DNA of 64,000 nt, from NCBI GenBank assembly GCA_022711595.1, contig JAKLET010000020.1, positions 1 to 64,000 on the forward strand. The letters are read 5' to 3'. Below are positions 34,706 through 43,663 of this stretch, one piece after another. This DNA comes from Deltaproteobacteria bacterium. GTDB lineage: Bacteria; Desulfobacterota; Syntrophorhabdia; Syntrophorhabdales; Syntrophorhabdaceae. The position numbers and the translations under genes are program-made. Below the pieces are notes generated by a model. It did no database searches. It had not been told where the DNA came from and worked only from the letters and a program-made list of their open reading frames with translations. The number at the start of each line of letters is the position of its first letter. The stretch's first letter is position 1.

Positions 34706-35549
34706 ACTTCCCTTCTTTATGCGCGAAACGCGCGTCGCTCTTCCGGAAGAACAGGGCTTCCTCTGTCATATACGCCTTTCTGCGCGCGAGAAATTCCTTC
34801 CAGTCAATGTTGTGGCCGTCGAATTCGGGTCCGTCAACGCAGGCGAATTTCGTCTGTCCGCTCACGGTCACCCTGCACACGCCGCACATTCCGGTACCGT
34901 CGATCATGATCGGGTTCAGGTTGACCACGACCGGTATACCGAGCTCTTTTGTGATCTCCGACGTATGCGCCATGAGATAAGTGCAGCCGTTGACGATGAT
35001 CCTGTCGGGCTTCTCGGGCATGCTGTTTATCACGTCCGGAAGGCGGCTGATGTGCCCCTTCGTGCCCAGGCTTCCGTCACGGGTAATGGTATATATCCTC
35101 TCGGAGAGGGGGATGAACCTGTTCTGCCAGTATATAAGGTAGGAGCTTCGGGCCTCGAGGAGGGTTGATACCCTGTTGCCCTTCTTTTTCAATTCCTTTG
35201 CCACGGGGTAGAGGCTTCCTATCCCGTAGCAGCCGCCGACGAGCAGGACATTCTCCGATGACGGTATGGTCGTCTCGTTCCCCAGGGGCCCCACACAGGT
35301 CGCAACCTCATCGCCCGCCTTGAGGCAGGCCAGCGCCGATGTCGACGCGCCTACCTCCATGAAAACGATGGATATGGTCCCTTTCTCCGTGTCATAATCG
35401 GCGATCGAAAGGGGGATGCGCTCGCCTTCCTCAACAGGTATGACAATGACGAACTGGCCGGGCCTTACCTTTGTGGCGATCTCGGGCGCCTCTATCTCAA
35501 GCAGATGCATATTTGGAACGATCATGGACCGTTCGATGACCTTCTTCAC
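34689..35549 (-). CDS. nfnA: NfnA, FAD/NAD-binding ferredoxin:NADP oxidoreductase subunit
   Basis: The 286-residue protein belongs to the dihydroorotate-dehydrogenase electron-transfer (PyrK-like) group: an FAD domain (about 1-95, with RIPLSIADYD), an NAD domain (VGGCYGIGSLYPVAKEL) and a C-terminal [2Fe-2S] motif (CGVCRVTV then C). With NfnB it forms the NADH-dependent reduced ferredoxin:NADP oxidoreductase. It overlaps the NuoG-like gene by 4 bp and nfnB by 17 bp. Confidence 0.9.
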   Translation of the reverse strand: MKKVIERSMIVPNMHLLEIEAPEIATKVRPGQFVIVIPVEEGERIPLSIADYDTEKGTISIVFMEVGASTSALACLKAGDEVATCVGPLGNETTIPSSENVLLVGGCYGIGSLYPVAKELKKKGNRVSTLLEARSSYLIYWQNRFIPLSERIYTITRDGSLGTKGHISRLPDVINSMPEKPDRIIVNGCTYLMAHTSEITKELGIPVVVNLNPIMIDGTGMCGVCRVTVSGQTKFACVDGPEFDGHNIDWKEFLARRKAYMTEEALFFRKSDARFAHKEGKCAWHE

Positions 35550-37738
35550 GTGCGCCTCCTTTCTTCGATTGCCTTCATACCGGCTACATGGTCGTGAAGC
35601 GGTATCCCCCGGAATGCCTCCGCGCGGTGTTTTCCCGGCGGACTCTTCACACCGGAGGGTTTGCCGTCCATTACCACCTTCTTACCGGAAACCTTCCGGT
35701 CCTTCCCGAACAGACCGGGGACCGTCTTTTTCATCTCCGCCAGTATGGATGTAATGGAACCGTATTTCGACTGGTCCTTTTTCATCCTCTTCGCGATCCC
35801 CGACATGATCCACCAGTCCGGTTTCGACTTCGCGAAAGGCGCCGATGCCGGGTTGAAGGAAAACACCCTGCCTTCACAATTCACCATTGTCCCGGGGACC
35901 TCGGTAAAAAGGCTTGCGGGCAGGATAAGGTCGGGCTTGATACCTGCGGGCGCCGGCAATGCGTTCTGATAGATGAGGTACCCGCATTTCGGCATGCCCG
36001 GCGAGGGAACCTCGCCGATATAGTATCCCACCTTCCTTGCCCTGGCCAGGTCAACCACTGCTGCCGGGTCTTTGATCTTCAGGGGCTTGTCGGCCTTTAA
36101 GTTCCCCGGCTGCAGACCGGGGAAGGCACCAACCGTGAGCATGCCCAGCAGGTTGGTATAAGGATGGCATACGATCACCTTCCAGCCGAAACCGTCACGC
36201 ATCCTGGCGACATGTTCGAATATCTCTTTACGCTTCTTTGAAAAAATCGCGTCTGGCCCGATAAGGACCACGTTGCTGCCTCCTTTTTTGAAGGAAGTCC
36301 CCCCGGCCTGTTTATTTTTCCCGCTTCCATTGCCCGAGATCGACTTTATTATGCCGTCGATGACGGAGGGCCATTTCGACTCATCGGAAAGGAAAACCTC
36401 CTGGGAAAACATATCGAGGTTGCACTCGTCACCATTGACGGTGACCAGCGTTGCCCCCCTCCTGGCTGCCCTTTTGACCGCGATACCGGCAGGGGTAAAA
36501 CCGTCTGTGGTATCAAGACCGATGGCAAGGATGCCCTCGGCCGTGTCTATCGTGTCTATGGGAGCGGAAAGGACGGCAAGGTCAAGAAAAGGCCCCAGTT
36601 CTGCACCGAGGTCGAATATGACCGGGGAAAGGATCGCCTCGGTCCCTATCGTCTCCCTGGCAAACTTCTGGGCCGCATAAAGGTCTTCGTTGGAAAGCTG
36701 CGGAGACACAACGACGAATGCCTCCTTCGGTCCTGCCGCCTTGAGGCGATCCGCCGCCTCGTCAAGGGCGCCTTCCCAGGAGATAAGGTCGTATCCCTCG
36801 GGCTTCAGGATCGTCGGCTCCGCGAGGCGCTCAGGACTCAGGACATACTCGGGGATGGCAAAACGCCCCTTCACACAGATGAGCCCGTGCTCCGTGGGTG
36901 AATCGTAATCTGCGCTGACATCGACAACCTCGCCGTCCTTCACCTTGAGGTCCAGCGTGCAGCCGACGGGGCAGTACGGACATGTGGACTCAACGGTATC
37001 GTCCGGCTTCCCGTACCACTTGCTTGTCTTTGCCGCAAGCGCTCCCGTGGGACACACAGCCACGCAGGCCCCGCAGAACTCGCAGCCGGCCTCCAGGTGT
37101 GTCCTCGCGAAGGCGGGCCCGATGGTTGTCTGTTTGCCGCGCTGTTTGAAACTGAGCGTGCCGTTGAGCCGGATATCGTTGCAGACCCTGACACAACGGC
37201 CGCAGAGAATGCAAAGGTTGTAGTCCCTGTCGTAGAAGGGGTCCTCCTTCTCCACGGGGAAACCCCGGTAGTAAACCGGGTAGGAGGTCTCGGTGAGGCC
37301 TACCTTCTCGGTTATCAGCTGAAGCTCGCAGCGGTCATCGTTGGGACAGTAGCGGCAGCCCGTGGTAACACCCACCTTGCGGATCGTTCCCTGGAACTGC
37401 TTGCAGTCGCTGCTCTCTTCGCAAAAAAGGCAACTGGCAGGATGCTCGCTGAGGAGGAGCTTCAGCACCTCCTGCCTGAGCGTCCTTACCTCCGCCGTGT
37501 CGGTCCGGATCACCATGCCGTCTTCCACGGGCGTGGTGCAGGACGTGGGGAAACCCCTCAAACCGTCCACTTCCACAACGCACAGCCGGCACGCCCCGTA
37601 TGACGGAAGGTGCTCCAGGGCACACAGCGACGGTATGTAAATATCATTGGCTTTCGCAGCCTGGAGGATGGTCATTCCGGCCTTTGCCTCCACTTTCCTG
37701 TTATCGATGGTGAGGGAAACCTTTTTCTCCTTTGTCAT
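35546..37738 (-). CDS. NuoG/FdhA-like iron-sulfur molybdopterin-fold subunit
   Basis: The 730-residue protein starts with a [2Fe-2S] domain (Cys39, 50, 53, 67), a His/Cys-ligated [4Fe-4S] site (His99, Cys103, 106, 112), two ferredoxin clusters (Cys176-186 and 219-229), and the N-terminal cluster of molybdopterin oxidoreductases (Cys253, 256, 260, 288). A molybdopterin-oxidoreductase fold follows but is short, and the Cys or Sec that ligates Mo/W in formate dehydrogenase is not found (the region reads SPVIFDLGAELGP). It therefore looks like an electron-conducting NuoG-type subunit rather than a formate dehydrogenase. Confidence 0.85.
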   Translation of the reverse strand: MTKEKKVSLTIDNRKVEAKAGMTILQAAKANDIYIPSLCALEHLPSYGACRLCVVEVDGLRGFPTSCTTPVEDGMVIRTDTAEVRTLRQEVLKLLLSEHPASCLFCEESSDCKQFQGTIRKVGVTTGCRYCPNDDRCELQLITEKVGLTETSYPVYYRGFPVEKEDPFYDRDYNLCILCGRCVRVCNDIRLNGTLSFKQRGKQTTIGPAFARTHLEAGCEFCGACVAVCPTGALAAKTSKWYGKPDDTVESTCPYCPVGCTLDLKVKDGEVVDVSADYDSPTEHGLICVKGRFAIPEYVLSPERLAEPTILKPEGYDLISWEGALDEAADRLKAAGPKEAFVVVSPQLSNEDLYAAQKFARETIGTEAILSPVIFDLGAELGPFLDLAVLSAPIDTIDTAEGILAIGLDTTDGFTPAGIAVKRAARRGATLVTVNGDECNLDMFSQEVFLSDESKWPSVIDGIIKSISGNGSGKNKQAGGTSFKKGGSNVVLIGPDAIFSKKRKEIFEHVARMRDGFGWKVIVCHPYTNLLGMLTVGAFPGLQPGNLKADKPLKIKDPAAVVDLARARKVGYYIGEVPSPGMPKCGYLIYQNALPAPAGIKPDLILPASLFTEVPGTMVNCEGRVFSFNPASAPFAKSKPDWWIMSGIAKRMKKDQSKYGSITSILAEMKKTVPGLFGKDRKVSGKKVVMDGKPSGVKSPPGKHRAEAFRGIPLHDHVAGMKAIEERRRT

Positions 37739-39615
37739 GATTTCTTCTCCGCTGTCCTGATCACGATGGCGTCGCCCGCGATAGCTTCATAACGGCAGAC
37801 CTCATAGCATGAACGGCATTTTATGCACTTCGAAGCATCAAGGTTGTGAGGCTCCGACCTCGGACCCGTGATCGCTCCCGTGGGGCATACCCGGACACAG
37901 GATTGGCATCCCGTGCATTTCTCCTTGATTACGCGGTATTCGATGAGTGACTTGCATACCGTGGCGCGGCACTTGTGGTCCTTGATGTGCTCCAGGTATT
38001 CGTTACGGAAATACCTCAGCGTCGTCAGCACCGGGTTCGGCGCCGTCTGGCCCAGGCCGCACAGCGCGCCTTTTTTTATGGTGTCCCCGAGGGTGCGAAG
38101 CGCCAGAAGATCGTCCGGCGTGCCCTCGCCGTTGGTTATCCTTTCGAGTATCTCCACCATGTGCCTCGTTCCCACGCGGCAGGGTACGCACTTTCCACAG
38201 GATTCCTTCTGGGTGAAATCAAGGAAATACTTCGCCACGTCCACGATGCACGTGTCCTCGTCCATTATGATGAGCCCTCCGGACCCCATGATGGAGCCGG
38301 CGCTTGCAAGCGATTCATAGTCGACGGTGAGGTCAAGGAACTCCTCCGACAGGCACCCCCCTGAAGGTCCGCCCGTCTGGATGGCCTTGAAAGGCTTCTG
38401 CACACCGCCGCCGATATCGAAGATGATCTCCCTGAGCGTCGTACCAAGCTGGACCTCAATGAGACCCGGCCGGCGTATCTTGCCGACAAGGGAGAATGTC
38501 TTGGTCCCGCGGTTACCTTCCTTGCCGAAGCGCGTGTACCATTCGGCCCCGTTTCTCAGGATATTGGGGAGCGTCCCCAGGGTCTCCACGTTATTGATGA
38601 TGGTAGGGCAGCCGAAAAGGCCCGATATCGCGGGAAAGGGCGGCCTTGAACGCGGCATGCCGCGTTTGCCCTCTATGGAACCGATGAGCGCCGTTTCTTC
38701 ACCGCAGACAAAGGCACCTGCGCCCTCCTTGATCTTTATCTCGAAACTGAAATCGGATCCGAGGATGTTCTTCCCCAGCAGACCGTATTCCCGCATCTGG
38801 CCGATGGCCCTCTTTAGCCTCTCGATGGCCAGCGGGTACTCGGCGCGGATGTAGACTATACCCTTGCTCGCCCCGATCGCGTAGCCGGCGATAAGCATCC
38901 CTTCCAGTACGGCATGGGGGTCGGACTCGATGAGCGAGCGGTTCATGAACGCGCCGGGGTCGCCTTCATCGGCGTTGCAGATGAGGTATTTCTGTTCACC
39001 TGGAGAGTTTCTGCAGACCGTCCATTTCCTGTAAGTGGGAAAACCTGCGCCGCCGCGGCCCCGTATGCCCGACTGCTGCACGGTCCCTATGACGTCTTCC
39101 GGGGTCATCTTTATCGCCTTCATGAACCCCTGGTAACCGTCCACGGCCAGGTACTGGTCTATTTCCTCAGGGTCGATGAGACCGCAGTTGCGAAGGACCA
39201 CCCTGACCTGCGGCTTGAGCATGGGTAGTTCATAGAACGGCGGTATACCGTTCAGTTCGCCTTTGCCGAAATGCCCCAGCGCAAGTTTCTGATGTGGGGC
39301 CCCATCCAGAAAATGGGACTTGAGGATCCTGGCCAGTGTCTTGGCATTCACGTTGTTGTAGCTCACCCGCGGCTGGCCCGGCATCTTGATATCCACAAGA
39401 GGTTCCAGATAACAGGGGCCGATGCATCCCACCTCGATTACCTTGGCCGACAGTTTGTTTTCGTTAAGGAACTCCTTGATGCCCTCCTTGAGATCAAGGG
39501 CGCCCGCCGCCCTCCCGCAGGAGGCGGCGCCGATGAAGATGATGGGTTCCCTGTTTTCCCTGAGCTTCTCCCACTTGCCTTTCGCAGAGTCGATTTTTCT
39601 AATGAGTTTATTCAT
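37735..39615 (-). CDS. NuoF/HydB-like NADH-oxidising flavoprotein
   Basis: The 626-residue protein has an N-terminal thioredoxin-like [2Fe-2S]-type domain (1-110), the NADH/FMN domain (GIRGRGGAGFPTYRKW near 190, EETALIGSIEGKRG), a [4Fe-4S] site (ESCGKCVPCRVGT) and two extra C-terminal ferredoxin clusters (CTGCQSCVRVC and CIKCRSCYEVC). The extra domains are those of bifurcating hydrogenase/formate dehydrogenase subunits (HydB, HndC), not of complex I NuoF. It overlaps nuoE and the NuoG-like gene. Confidence 0.9.
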   Translation of the reverse strand: MNKLIRKIDSAKGKWEKLRENREPIIFIGAASCGRAAGALDLKEGIKEFLNENKLSAKVIEVGCIGPCYLEPLVDIKMPGQPRVSYNNVNAKTLARILKSHFLDGAPHQKLALGHFGKGELNGIPPFYELPMLKPQVRVVLRNCGLIDPEEIDQYLAVDGYQGFMKAIKMTPEDVIGTVQQSGIRGRGGAGFPTYRKWTVCRNSPGEQKYLICNADEGDPGAFMNRSLIESDPHAVLEGMLIAGYAIGASKGIVYIRAEYPLAIERLKRAIGQMREYGLLGKNILGSDFSFEIKIKEGAGAFVCGEETALIGSIEGKRGMPRSRPPFPAISGLFGCPTIINNVETLGTLPNILRNGAEWYTRFGKEGNRGTKTFSLVGKIRRPGLIEVQLGTTLREIIFDIGGGVQKPFKAIQTGGPSGGCLSEEFLDLTVDYESLASAGSIMGSGGLIIMDEDTCIVDVAKYFLDFTQKESCGKCVPCRVGTRHMVEILERITNGEGTPDDLLALRTLGDTIKKGALCGLGQTAPNPVLTTLRYFRNEYLEHIKDHKCRATVCKSLIEYRVIKEKCTGCQSCVRVCPTGAITGPRSEPHNLDASKCIKCRSCYEVCRYEAIAGDAIVIRTAEKKS

Positions 39616-40057
39616 AGTTTTTCAATAACTCCGTCAGTCTGTTGACCGTCATCCTGCTGTAAATATCACGGTCGATCTGTACCACAGGTGAGAGCGCGCA
39701 GCATCCGAGACAGGCAACCCGGTCGAGGTCGAAACGTTTGTCTTCTGTTGTTTCTCCGCAGTGAATGTCCAGTCCGCGCTCAAGCATGTCCAGAAGCGTC
39801 GCTCCGCCCCGCACATGACAGGCCGTTCCGAGACAGACCTTGACGCCGTGGCGCCCCGGCTCGGTAAAACGGAACTGGGCATAAAAAGATGAAACACCGT
39901 AGATCTGGTTCTCTGAGATACGAAGGTACCGGGAGATGGCCTTGACCGACGGCTCCCCGATATACCCGAAGGCCGCTTGAACATCCTGAAGAATGGGGAT
40001 CAATTCATCGGGACTGCGGCCATGCCTCCCGAGGATCCTTTCAATTGATTCGGGCAT
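39608..40057 (-). CDS. NuoE/HydC-like [2Fe-2S] subunit
   Basis: The 149-residue protein has the NuoE helical start and a thioredoxin-like fold with [2Fe-2S] ligands CLGTAC and CLGCC. It partners NuoF in NADH oxidation. It is the first gene of the operon nuoE-nuoF-nuoG-nfnA-nfnB. Its Shine-Dalgarno AGGAG lies next to a 7-bp hairpin in the leader. Confidence 0.92.
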   Translation of the reverse strand: MPESIERILGRHGRSPDELIPILQDVQAAFGYIGEPSVKAISRYLRISENQIYGVSSFYAQFRFTEPGRHGVKVCLGTACHVRGGATLLDMLERGLDIHCGETTEDKRFDLDRVACLGCCALSPVVQIDRDIYSRMTVNRLTELLKNYE

Positions 40058-40070
40058 AGAGCTCTCCTAT

Positions 40071-40086
40071 GCCACGCTTGCGTGGC
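40071..40086 (-). promoter_or_regulatory. hairpin next to the nuoE ribosome-binding site
   Basis: GCCACGC and GCGTGGC form a 7-bp stem with a TT loop, 14 bp from the nuoE ATG and directly before the AGGAG. It could protect the 5' end or limit ribosome access. No known protein-binding site was recognised. Confidence 0.5.
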
Positions 40087-40203
40087 GTTAACTGTGATCA
40101 GTCGCGCCGTTTGTAGTATGTGCAGGTATGTTGTGAGTTTGAGTAAAGAGATATAGTGATGGTCTGAATTGCTTCCCGTTCCCCAAAAAAGCCCCCTACG
40201 TCA

Positions 40204-40232
40204 TTATTAAAAATCGACAGCTTTCCTGTCAA
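40204..40232 (-). promoter_or_regulatory. promoter of the nuo-nfn operon
   Basis: On the minus strand TTGACA (40232-40227) and TAATAA (40209-40204) are 17 bp apart. The leader is about 140 bases. This 250-bp gap otherwise contains only the hairpin at 40071. Confidence 0.65.
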
Positions 40233-40306
40233 GGAAATATTTTTAAAAAAATTTCACAAACGGAACAACCCGCATCAGCATCCTTACTTTAAAAACAGGA
40301 TGTCCG

Positions 40307-41419
40307 CTATGTCTTCCTGCCCCGCTTCTGTCGCCCCTTTGCAAGCCCCCGATGAGCGCTCAGGCGGCTCAAGCTGTCTTTCACCGCATCCCCGACATCG
40401 GATGTTGTCGAGCTTCCGCCCAGATCAGGAGTAAGGGCCGCTCTTTCCGTCAACACTTTTTCGATGGACCTGAGGATCTTCCTCCCCCAATCCTCATGGC
40501 CGAAGAAATCGAGCATCTGGCTCGCGGACCATATGGCGGCAAGCGGGTTCGCGGTCCCCTTTCCCGCGATATCGGGAGCGGAACCGTGAATGGGTTCGAA
40601 CATTGAAGGGTATATTCTCTCAGGATTTATGTTTGCGCCTGCCGCAAGCCCCATTCCGCCGGCGATCGCCGCACCCAGGTCTGTGAGTATATCTCCGAAC
40701 AGATTTGATGTGACTATGATCTCGAACCGTTGTGGTTCTTTCACAAAGAACATGGCGGCCGCGTCTACAAGATATGAATGGGCCTCAACTTCGGGATATT
40801 CCTCCCCCACCTTTGCGAACATCTCATCCCAGAAGACCATTGAATAGTTCAAGGCATTTCCTTTGCTTACGCTCGTCAATGTCCTTTTTTCTTTTTTGGC
40901 AAGTTCGTACGCGTACCTGATGATCCGCTCTGTTCCCTTCCTTGAAAAGACCCCGGTCTGCAGGACGACCTCTTCGGGCGTTCCCCTGAACAGCCGGTCC
41001 CCCGCCCCCGCATATTCCCCTTCGCTGTTCTCACGGACAACGATCATATCGATGTCCTCCCTTCTGACATCCTTCAACGGGCATGGTGCGCCTTCCAACA
41101 ATCGCACGGGGCGCAAGTTCACATACTGGTCAAATCCTTTTCTGATCTTTAAGAGCAGGTCCCGCAACGAGATATGATCAGGGACCTCCGGAGAGCCCAC
41201 CGCCCCCAGATAGATCGCGTCATACCCCTTCAATCTTTCCATGCCGTCGTCGTCCATCATCTTCGAATTTTTCAGATAATACCCGCAGCCCCAGGGAAAA
41301 TGATCAAATCCAAACTTGATCTTCCCGTCCAGTTCCTCTACCTTTTTTAAGACCTTAATCCCCTCGGCCAGGACCTGGGGCCCTATCCCGTCCCCCGGTA
41401 TAACCGCTATGTTATACAT
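40307..41419 (-). CDS. isocitrate/isopropylmalate-type dehydrogenase, tartrate/malate subgroup
   Basis: The 370-residue enzyme is a beta-decarboxylating dehydrogenase. The start IAVIPGDGIGPQV, the segment VVRENSEGEYAGAG and the C-terminal FEPIHGSAPDIAGKG are typical. The phrase VPDHISLRDLLLKIRKGFDQYVNLRPVRLL fits tartrate dehydrogenase/D-malate dehydrogenase better than LeuB, split here as VPDHISLRDLLLKIRK and FDQYVNLRPVRLL. No leucine genes are adjacent. The substrate stays uncertain. Confidence 0.82.
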   Translation of the reverse strand: MYNIAVIPGDGIGPQVLAEGIKVLKKVEELDGKIKFGFDHFPWGCGYYLKNSKMMDDDGMERLKGYDAIYLGAVGSPEVPDHISLRDLLLKIRKGFDQYVNLRPVRLLEGAPCPLKDVRREDIDMIVVRENSEGEYAGAGDRLFRGTPEEVVLQTGVFSRKGTERIIRYAYELAKKEKRTLTSVSKGNALNYSMVFWDEMFAKVGEEYPEVEAHSYLVDAAAMFFVKEPQRFEIIVTSNLFGDILTDLGAAIAGGMGLAAGANINPERIYPSMFEPIHGSAPDIAGKGTANPLAAIWSASQMLDFFGHEDWGRKILRSIEKVLTERAALTPDLGGSSTTSDVGDAVKDSLSRLSAHRGLAKGRQKRGRKT

Positions 41420-41452
41420 TCGATATCAGTCCCCATCTGTTTTTTTCACCCG

Positions 41453-42058
41453 TTAGTTCCTGCATCCTGAAAGACATTTTCTCAAGGCATTCACAGCGTC
41501 ATCCCGGCATTTGGCCCTGGCCTTGAGATCGCTTATGTTCATTGCGCAGGCGCTGTTTTCCTGATCATATGCAGCCGTACAGCTGATGCAGTCCGCAGGC
41601 CGCGCCTCACTCTTGACGGCCTGCTTTTCTGCGTTCAGGAGCGCCCGGGCTATTGTCGCGCTTTCGAACCAATACAATTCAAGTTTGCCGCCTTGCAGCC
41701 TGAGACGCACCGTACCGCCGTCGATGCAGGCCTCCTTTCCATAAGCGATGCGCTCGCGGTAGAAGAAGTATTCACCTTCACTCCTTATCCGCGTAAGCGT
41801 ACCGCCGCACTTGAGGTCCGGGTAGTCGACTGTGCCGCCCCCGGAACTTTCGAGGGTCATCACTATTGTATAGCTGGATATTTCCCCTCCCGGCTGGTCC
41901 ACCATCCCGCTCCACTTGCCCGCAAGCCGGGAGTCGTCAGGCATCGCACCGGCCTCTCTGGCATCGGCGACGCATTGAGCAGGCAGAAGCGGGGAGATCA
42001 TCACGAAAAGCATCAAAAACCCTGCGGCAACTCTTTTCATTCCAGACATGCCTTTCAT
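41453..42058 (-). CDS. exported Cys-rich protein of unknown function
   Basis: The ATG at 42058 gives about 201 residues with a signal peptide (hydrophobic core VAAGFLMLFVMISPLLP, cleavage near CVADA). The mature part has a beta-rich central region (GKWSGMVDQPGG to ELYWFES) and a Cys-rich C-terminus (CISC, CAM, CRD, CLSGC) that may form disulfides. A TTG start at 42079 is also open but less likely. No family is recognised. Confidence 0.6.
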   Translation of the reverse strand: MKGMSGMKRVAAGFLMLFVMISPLLPAQCVADAREAGAMPDDSRLAGKWSGMVDQPGGEISSYTIVMTLESSGGGTVDYPDLKCGGTLTRIRSEGEYFFYRERIAYGKEACIDGGTVRLRLQGGKLELYWFESATIARALLNAEKQAVKSEARPADCISCTAAYDQENSACAMNISDLKARAKCRDDAVNALRKCLSGCRN

Positions 42059-42169
42059 TTTACAGCGAACACAGGGCAATCATCAATGGCCAATTAAGGG
42101 GAGGTCTGATGTTTTGTGCAAACCAGAGCAACCGGGGAAACCATTGCCAATTCCGCCCGGCATCCTCCG

Positions 42170-43645
42170 CTACGGGCGCAGCAAAGGAAAGAGGATGACC
42201 TCCCTGATGGACGCGCTGTCCGTGAGCAGCATCGTCAGCCTGTCTATGCCGATGCCCTGTCCCGCGGTCGGCGGCAGGCCGTACTCAAGGGCCGTTATAT
42301 AATCATCGTCAAGGGCGGCGCCCTCTTCCTTCTCCTTTATCTGGAGCTCGAACCGCTGGCGCTGGTCCTCGGGGTCGTTGAGCTCGTTGAAGCCGTTGGC
42401 GATCTCCATTCCCGATATGTAGAGCTCAAAGCGCTCCGTTATGTCGGGGTTCTGCGCACTGCGCTTGGCCAGCGGGGAGACCTCTATGGGGTAATGGGTG
42501 ATGAATGTCGGCTGGATCAGTTTCTTTTCACAGAGCTCTTCGAATATGCTCGTGATAAGCTTGCCCTTCGATTCCTTCTCGGCCCCTTCGATCTCCAGGT
42601 CCTTCGCATAGGCGGCAAGGCGCGCCGGGTCGTCGAGCGCGGTGAGGTCAAAATTGCCGAACTCGGCCATCGCCCCGGCCATGGTGATCTTTTTCCACGG
42701 CGGGGTGAAATCTATCTCCTGTTCGTTATAGGTGATCTTATAGGTGCCGAAGAGCTCCTTCACGAGTTTCGATACCATGTCCTCCGTGAGGGCCATGAGG
42801 TCCTCGTAGGTGGCGTACGCCTGGTAATATTCGAGCATGGTGAACTCCGGGTTGTGGCGCACGGAAATGCCTTCATTGCGGAAATTGCGGTTGATCTCGA
42901 AGACGCGCTCAAAACCGCCCACGACAAGCCTCTTGAGATAGAGCTCCGGGGCTATGCGAAGGAAGAGGTCCATGCCCATGGCATTGTGGTGTGTCACGAA
43001 CGGCTTGGCCGTGGCGCCGCCGGGAATGACCTGCATCATGGGCGTCTCCACCTCGATGAAATCGCGCTCCACGAAATAGCGCCTGATGAAGTCTATGATG
43101 CTTGCCCGCGCGGTGAAGACCTCGCGGACCTTCTCGTTGACAATGAGGTCCAGGTAGCGTTTACGGTACCGTTCCTCCACATCTTTGAGTCCGTGCCATT
43201 TCTCGGGCAGGGGACGAAGGGACTTTGTGAGGAGCTTCACGCTGTCGGCAAGCACCGTCAGCTCGCCCGTTTTTGTCTTGAAGACCTTGCCTTCAAGACC
43301 CACGATGTCGCAGATATCGAACTTCTTGAATATATCGTAAGCGGGGCTCTTCAGGACATCCTTGCGGATGTAGGCCTGCATCTTCCCCTTTCTGTCCTGA
43401 ACATGGAGAAAAGCGCTTTTGCCAAAATCTCGGAATGCCATGATGCGCCCGGCGATGGCGACGCGCTCTTCGCTTTTTTCAAGTTCTTCGGGGTTGAGCG
43501 ATCCAAAGCGCTCTTCGACGTCCTTCGTGGTGGTGTAGGGCCCGCGGTCCTGGGGATAGGTCTCTATTCCCTGCTGTCTCAGGCTCTTCTCTTTTTCCTT
43601 CCTCACAGCGTAAAGTTCGTTTATCGGTTCCATTTCTTTCCTCAA
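42170..43645 (-). CDS. lysS: lysyl-tRNA synthetase, class II
   Basis: The 491-residue protein has an OB-fold anticodon domain (about 55-140) and the three class II motifs: FIEVETPMMQ, FRNEGISVRHNPEFTMLE and GIGIDRLTMLL. It charges tRNA-Lys. It lies 18 bp after rimO and looks cotranscribed with it. Confidence 0.97.
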   Translation of the reverse strand: MRKEMEPINELYAVRKEKEKSLRQQGIETYPQDRGPYTTTKDVEERFGSLNPEELEKSEERVAIAGRIMAFRDFGKSAFLHVQDRKGKMQAYIRKDVLKSPAYDIFKKFDICDIVGLEGKVFKTKTGELTVLADSVKLLTKSLRPLPEKWHGLKDVEERYRKRYLDLIVNEKVREVFTARASIIDFIRRYFVERDFIEVETPMMQVIPGGATAKPFVTHHNAMGMDLFLRIAPELYLKRLVVGGFERVFEINRNFRNEGISVRHNPEFTMLEYYQAYATYEDLMALTEDMVSKLVKELFGTYKITYNEQEIDFTPPWKKITMAGAMAEFGNFDLTALDDPARLAAYAKDLEIEGAEKESKGKLITSIFEELCEKKLIQPTFITHYPIEVSPLAKRSAQNPDITERFELYISGMEIANGFNELNDPEDQRQRFELQIKEKEEGAALDDDYITALEYGLPPTAGQGIGIDRLTMLLTDSASIREVILFPLLRP

Positions 43646-43663
43646 TTTATTAGCGATATATTT

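Noticed and set aside
35546-37738. Formate dehydrogenase catalytic subunit
   Set aside because: The iron-sulfur layout fits, but the catalytic Cys/Sec region is replaced and the molybdopterin domain is short.
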